NCBI GenBank assembly: GCA_016839955.1
Contig: JAEOTI010000497.1
Span: 1-20,866 of the forward strand
Source: Candidatus Hodarchaeota archaeon
Lineage (GTDB): Archaea; Asgardarchaeota; Heimdallarchaeia; Hodarchaeales; YT1-057
Length of the DNA: 20,866 nucleotides
Reading direction: 5' to 3'
Below the pieces are notes generated by a model. That model did not search any database and had not been told where the DNA came from. It worked only from the letters and a program-made list of their open reading frames with translations. The number at the start of each line of letters is the position of its first letter. Positions within the stretch are counted from its first letter, which is position 1. Shown one piece after another: positions 18,707-20,866 of the stretch. A program made the translations under genes and the position numbers.

Positions 18707-19761
18707 TGACTTTAAAGACCAAAGAATTCTTGGATGGCCTGAAAAAGGCAGGTCAGGGGAGAAGAAGAGTTTCTAAAGATATTATACTCAAAGTCTTCGC
18801 AGAAACGTTACCTGAAGCATATTACGGAAGAATTGATTATACCAAATTATTACAGCTCCTTCAAGCGCTTGCTGAGCAAAGATGCATTCGCCTACCTTCC
18901 TCCAAGGAGTATTGGGACCATACTATGAAACCTACACTCCCCCACTGGGTCATTATCCGTGATACTCAGAAAAAAAGGCCAAAACAAGGAGTACGCGATA
19001 TTCCCTGGCATCCCACATTGAGTTGGATCACTACCTTAACTCACCTAAAGCAAAATACCATAGCCGATCTGATCAAACTTAATGCTTTTTTTGTTTCTTG
19101 TGGTTCCCAAGAGTTAAGGGCGATCCCCATCAAAGAACGCTCTTTGGAAATCTTTGGGGATGAAAAACGACTCGATGAATTGATTAACCGCTCATGGTTT
19201 ATGAAACACATCACCCTTGAGCAGTTGAGTTGTTATAAAACAATTGAACCCTTTGCTGCGAAGACGTCAAACCGAACGCATAACCATCGCACAATAATTA
19301 TTGAAAATCGGGATACATTCGATAGTTTGTGGCGAAGTAACGAGCAATTGACACCTCCTCCTTATAATCATGTTATCTATGGTCATGGAAAAGCAATTGA
19401 AGACAGGATTCTTTGGATCATGGAATTTGATCCTGAAGTCCTAATTCTCGAATATTTTGGGGATCTCGATCCGGAAGGCATAAACATTCCCACTCGCACT
19501 AATCAAAAGCTGATTGAAAACGACTACCCTCAAAGAATCAAGATGGCACTTCCTTTTTATCTTCACTTAATTAACACTTACATAACGAACCACTCATTCC
19601 ATTTTGATAAAACCATCATGCCTCGATCATGTCTTGACTTTCTACCCTCTAAGGAAAAATGCTTCGTAGAACATCTATTCCTGCAAAAGAAACGAATTCC
19701 TCAAGAATGGTTGAATCAGCAAGAGATTTTTAATATTCTAACGAATAAACAATCATCCTAA
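18706..19761 (+). CDS. jetD: Wadjet nuclease JetD (TOPRIM)
   Basis: JetD is the Wadjet endonuclease, related to topoisomerase VI/Spo11, which cuts the recognised circular DNA. The 351-residue protein has an N-terminal winged-helix arm (about 1-190, DUF3322-like) and a C-terminal TOPRIM domain (DUF2220-like). The TOPRIM acidic residues are clear: E200 in TIIIENRDTFD, and D253 and D255 in EYFGDLDPEG. All three metal-binding positions are intact, so activity is expected. ATG at 18706 uses the last base of the jetC stop (TGATG), giving tight coupling; the TTG one codon earlier is less likely. The gene ends the nine-gene operon. A long inverted repeat that could terminate transcription lies about 145 bp downstream. 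Confidence 0.92.
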   Translation: MTLKTKEFLDGLKKAGQGRRRVSKDIILKVFAETLPEAYYGRIDYTKLLQLLQALAEQRCIRLPSSKEYWDHTMKPTLPHWVIIRDTQKKRPKQGVRDIPWHPTLSWITTLTHLKQNTIADLIKLNAFFVSCGSQELRAIPIKERSLEIFGDEKRLDELINRSWFMKHITLEQLSCYKTIEPFAAKTSNRTHNHRTIIIENRDTFDSLWRSNEQLTPPPYNHVIYGHGKAIEDRILWIMEFDPEVLILEYFGDLDPEGINIPTRTNQKLIENDYPQRIKMALPFYLHLINTYITNHSFHFDKTIMPRSCLDFLPSKEKCFVEHLFLQKKRIPQEWLNQQEIFNILTNKQSS

Positions 19762-19763
19762 TC

Positions 19764-19868
19764 TTACTCTCCAAGCTTCTCAAATATCTCGGTGGCTTTT
19801 ATACGAACCATTTTATCTGCATACTTCAGGAATTGGGGCAACCTGTGAACATTTTGTTTTTTCTTCCA
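19764..19868 (-). pseudogene. Possible 3' relic of a lost gene
   Basis: On the minus strand 34 codons read as a plausible protein C-terminus (containing LPQFLKYADKMVRIKATE) up to TAA at 19764-19766, three bases after the jetD stop. A TGA closes the frame just upstream, and no ATG or GTG with a binding site is present. It looks like the tail of a degraded gene rather than a living one. The family is not recognised and a chance reading remains possible. Confidence 0.3.
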
Positions 19869-20027
19869 TCAATCTTCCCGTGTTAGGACTATTTTTAGAT
19901 CAATACGAAAGGTGTCACTGTTTACTGTTTCATAAATACCATATTGTGACACTTTTTGTATCTAACTAGAAGGAAAATGAATTCATTTGTAATTATATTA
20001 CAGTGGCAGAATTCGTTCTTTGAATAA
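19869..20027. other. Convergent intergenic region with perfect 14-bp palindrome
   Basis: This spacer lies between the jetD end (plus) and the broken minus-strand gene. No gene is visible. It contains the long inverted repeat listed separately and a perfect palindrome, AAATGAATTCATTT, at 19975-19988. As both neighbouring genes end here, the palindrome is not in an obvious promoter. Confidence 0.45.
19906..19958. terminator. Long inverted repeat, possible bidirectional terminator
   Basis: CGAAAGGTGTCAC at 19906-19918 pairs with GTGACACTTTTTG at 19946-19958, giving about 13 pairs with two G-T wobbles and a perfect GTGTCAC/GTGACAC core. The 27-nt loop is AT-rich. On the plus strand the stem ends in a run of five T. 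It lies between converging genes, where a terminator for both directions would be expected. The loop is long for an intrinsic terminator, so a transposon-derived repeat is an alternative. Confidence 0.45.
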
Positions 20028-20548
20028 TTAACGCCTAATTCGAGCACTTAATCCTGAATTAGGCCCAGAAGGCAGCCCCAAAACAGTATCGATACCGATT
20101 TGAGTCCGCAAATCATTTAATAATTGGCTAGGATCTAATGATTTACCAATCATATTTTGGGATTCAGGACGTGGGTCACGCACTTCTTTCGCTCTATAGA
20201 CTTCTAGCGCACTTAGACCTTCATCAATCGCTCGACGACAAAGACCACGAATATAAAATCTGTTAAACTCTCCCTCTGCCAATGTTTCGTGTGCATTTCT
20301 CGGAACTTTAACCGGTTTGCCTTTTCTCAATTCGGTAGTTTTCAGACAATTGAGGCGAATAAGATCCGCCGCCAACTTACATCATTTCCATTTTCTATCG
20401 CGACTCGGAATAATCTAGGATATTTTTCTAAGCCCGATTCAGTTAATTGAGGACTTATATAGAGTTTTTTTTCTCTTATATCCCGTTCTAATTCATCTAA
20501 CATAAAGGTTCTAGTTGTTTCGTCGAGATCCACATAATTCAAAGGCAT
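20028..20548 (-). pseudogene. Conserved gene of unknown function, frameshifted
   Basis: Two overlapping minus-strand frames fit together as one protein of about 170 residues. The first frame starts at ATG 20548 with a strong AGGGGG ribosome binding site just upstream and reads MPLNYVDLDETTRTF ... FRVAIENGNDVSW before running into nonsense (RRILFASIV). The second frame picks up at LAADLIRLNCL near 20375 and continues with EGEFNRFYIRGLCRRAIDEG, EVYRAKEVRDPRPES and the ending LPSGPNSGLSARIRR. The blocks resemble a conserved bacterial and phage hypothetical family, but I cannot name a function. The frames are joined by a net loss of one base (mod 3) around 20366-20376. Loss of one copy of a tandem TTGG would explain it exactly. 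No slippery heptamer is visible there, so programmed frameshifting is unlikely. A sequencing or assembly error is also possible. Confidence 0.7.
20033..20064 (-). repeat. Perfect 9-bp inverted repeat at gene 3' end
   Basis: GCCTAATTC (20033-20041) and GAATTAGGC (20056-20064) form a perfect 9-bp stem with a 14-nt loop. They span the last codons of the minus-strand frameshifted gene. It could be a hairpin protecting or ending that message, or a chance outcome of the coding sequence. Confidence 0.4.
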
Positions 20549-20782
20549 TTAATTCCCCCTTTACTAAAAATTTTTGATGTTATCCTAATTAATAATATTA
20601 GTAATATAAATCGTTCAGTCAGGGACAAGAACAGTATGTAGCATGCTTCATCACCAGGATTGTATAATACCTATGGTGCGCAAGCTTCATCTGATTGAAA
20701 TAGAATCGATTGGAGATTACTCAATTAATAGCAAATACTTATAATAGAGGGTTTGTTAAGATTTCTAAAGGAGGGTAAGTCG
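20549..20782. promoter_or_regulatory. Divergent AT-rich promoter spacer
   Basis: This spacer lies upstream of both the minus-strand broken gene and the plus-strand gene at the right edge. Candidate TATA-like elements for the plus gene are GTATAATAC at 20662-20670 and ACTTATAATAG near 20735-20745. A 12-bp near repeat, GCATGCTTCATC (20641-20652) and GCAAGCTTCATC (20680-20691), lies 39 bp apart and may be a paired regulator site. The minus side has the AGGGGG ribosome binding site at 20555-20560 (read on the minus strand). Confidence 0.35.
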
Positions 20783-20866
20783 ATGAGCAATGAAAATTGT
20801 CCGAATTCTGATGATTCACGAGAGACGAATCTTACGGATTTAATTAATTCAGCCACAACTGTATTA
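20783..20866 (+). CDS. 5' end of an unidentified gene, cut by the window edge
   Basis: An ATG at 20783 sits 7 nt after a strong AAAGGAGGG ribosome binding site (20767-20775), and the frame is open for 28 codons to the window end. The visible residues begin MSNENCPNSDDSRETN and are polar and acidic, with no signal peptide or motif. A cytoplasmic protein with a disordered N-terminus is likely. The function cannot be inferred. Confidence 0.6.
   Translation, partial: MSNENCPNSDDSRETNLTDLINSATTVL

Noticed and set aside
12037..19761. MukBEF or MksBEF condensin instead of Wadjet
   Set aside because: The fourth gene has a clear TOPRIM nuclease domain and the order is the canonical jetABCD order.
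20342..20375. Programmed -1 frameshift in the minus-strand gene
   Set aside because: No slippery heptamer is visible at the join; a small deletion explains it better.
1..20866. CRISPR array, tRNA or rRNA genes
   Set aside because: No regularly spaced repeats and no cloverleaf or rRNA-like sequence were seen on either strand.

Overview
This is AT-rich DNA from what is most likely an archaeon. The reasons are the archaeal-type end-resection set (NurA, HerA, Mre11, Rad50 with a CxxC zinc hook), a long Argonaute with a DEDH catalytic tetrad like the Pyrococcus enzyme, and frequent GTG/TTG starts. The lineage cannot be fixed from the sequence; an Asgard or euryarchaeal origin would both fit. No rRNA, tRNA or CRISPR array was seen. 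The window reads as a defence island with decaying genes on both flanks.

Left flank (1-3530). After an edge stretch with no supportable gene comes a plus-strand Cas4-like Fe-S nuclease (186-878). A minus-strand HNH nuclease gene (901-1530) is broken by two in-frame stop codons. A minus-strand two-gene unit follows: an AAA+ ATPase with a C-terminal winged helix (2472-3530), and directly downstream an unrecognised 285-residue protein (1614-2471).

Control region (3531-3664). The ATPase gene and the large plus-strand operon diverge from about 130 bp that carry two copies of a 17-bp near-dyad motif.

Core (3665-19761). Nine plus-strand genes run almost without gaps: long prokaryotic Argonaute, nurA, herA, mre11, a short rad50, then a complete Wadjet system, jetA-jetB-jetC-jetD. 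Junctions are overlaps of 1-8 nt or gaps of at most 69 nt, so co-transcription is likely. Known roles suggest a logic. Wadjet recognises small circular DNA by loop extrusion and cuts it with the JetD TOPRIM nuclease. Mre11-Rad50 and HerA-NurA open and resect DNA ends. Argonaute uses short guides to cut DNA. One unit could therefore link plasmid sensing, end processing and guide-directed cleavage. The linkage is an inference from gene order; the individual family calls rest on visible motifs.

Right flank (19762-20866). Downstream lie a possible 3' gene relic, a long inverted repeat that could be a terminator, a minus-strand conserved gene of unknown role broken by a frameshift (20028-20548), a promoter-like spacer, and the first 28 codons of a plus-strand gene that runs off the window.
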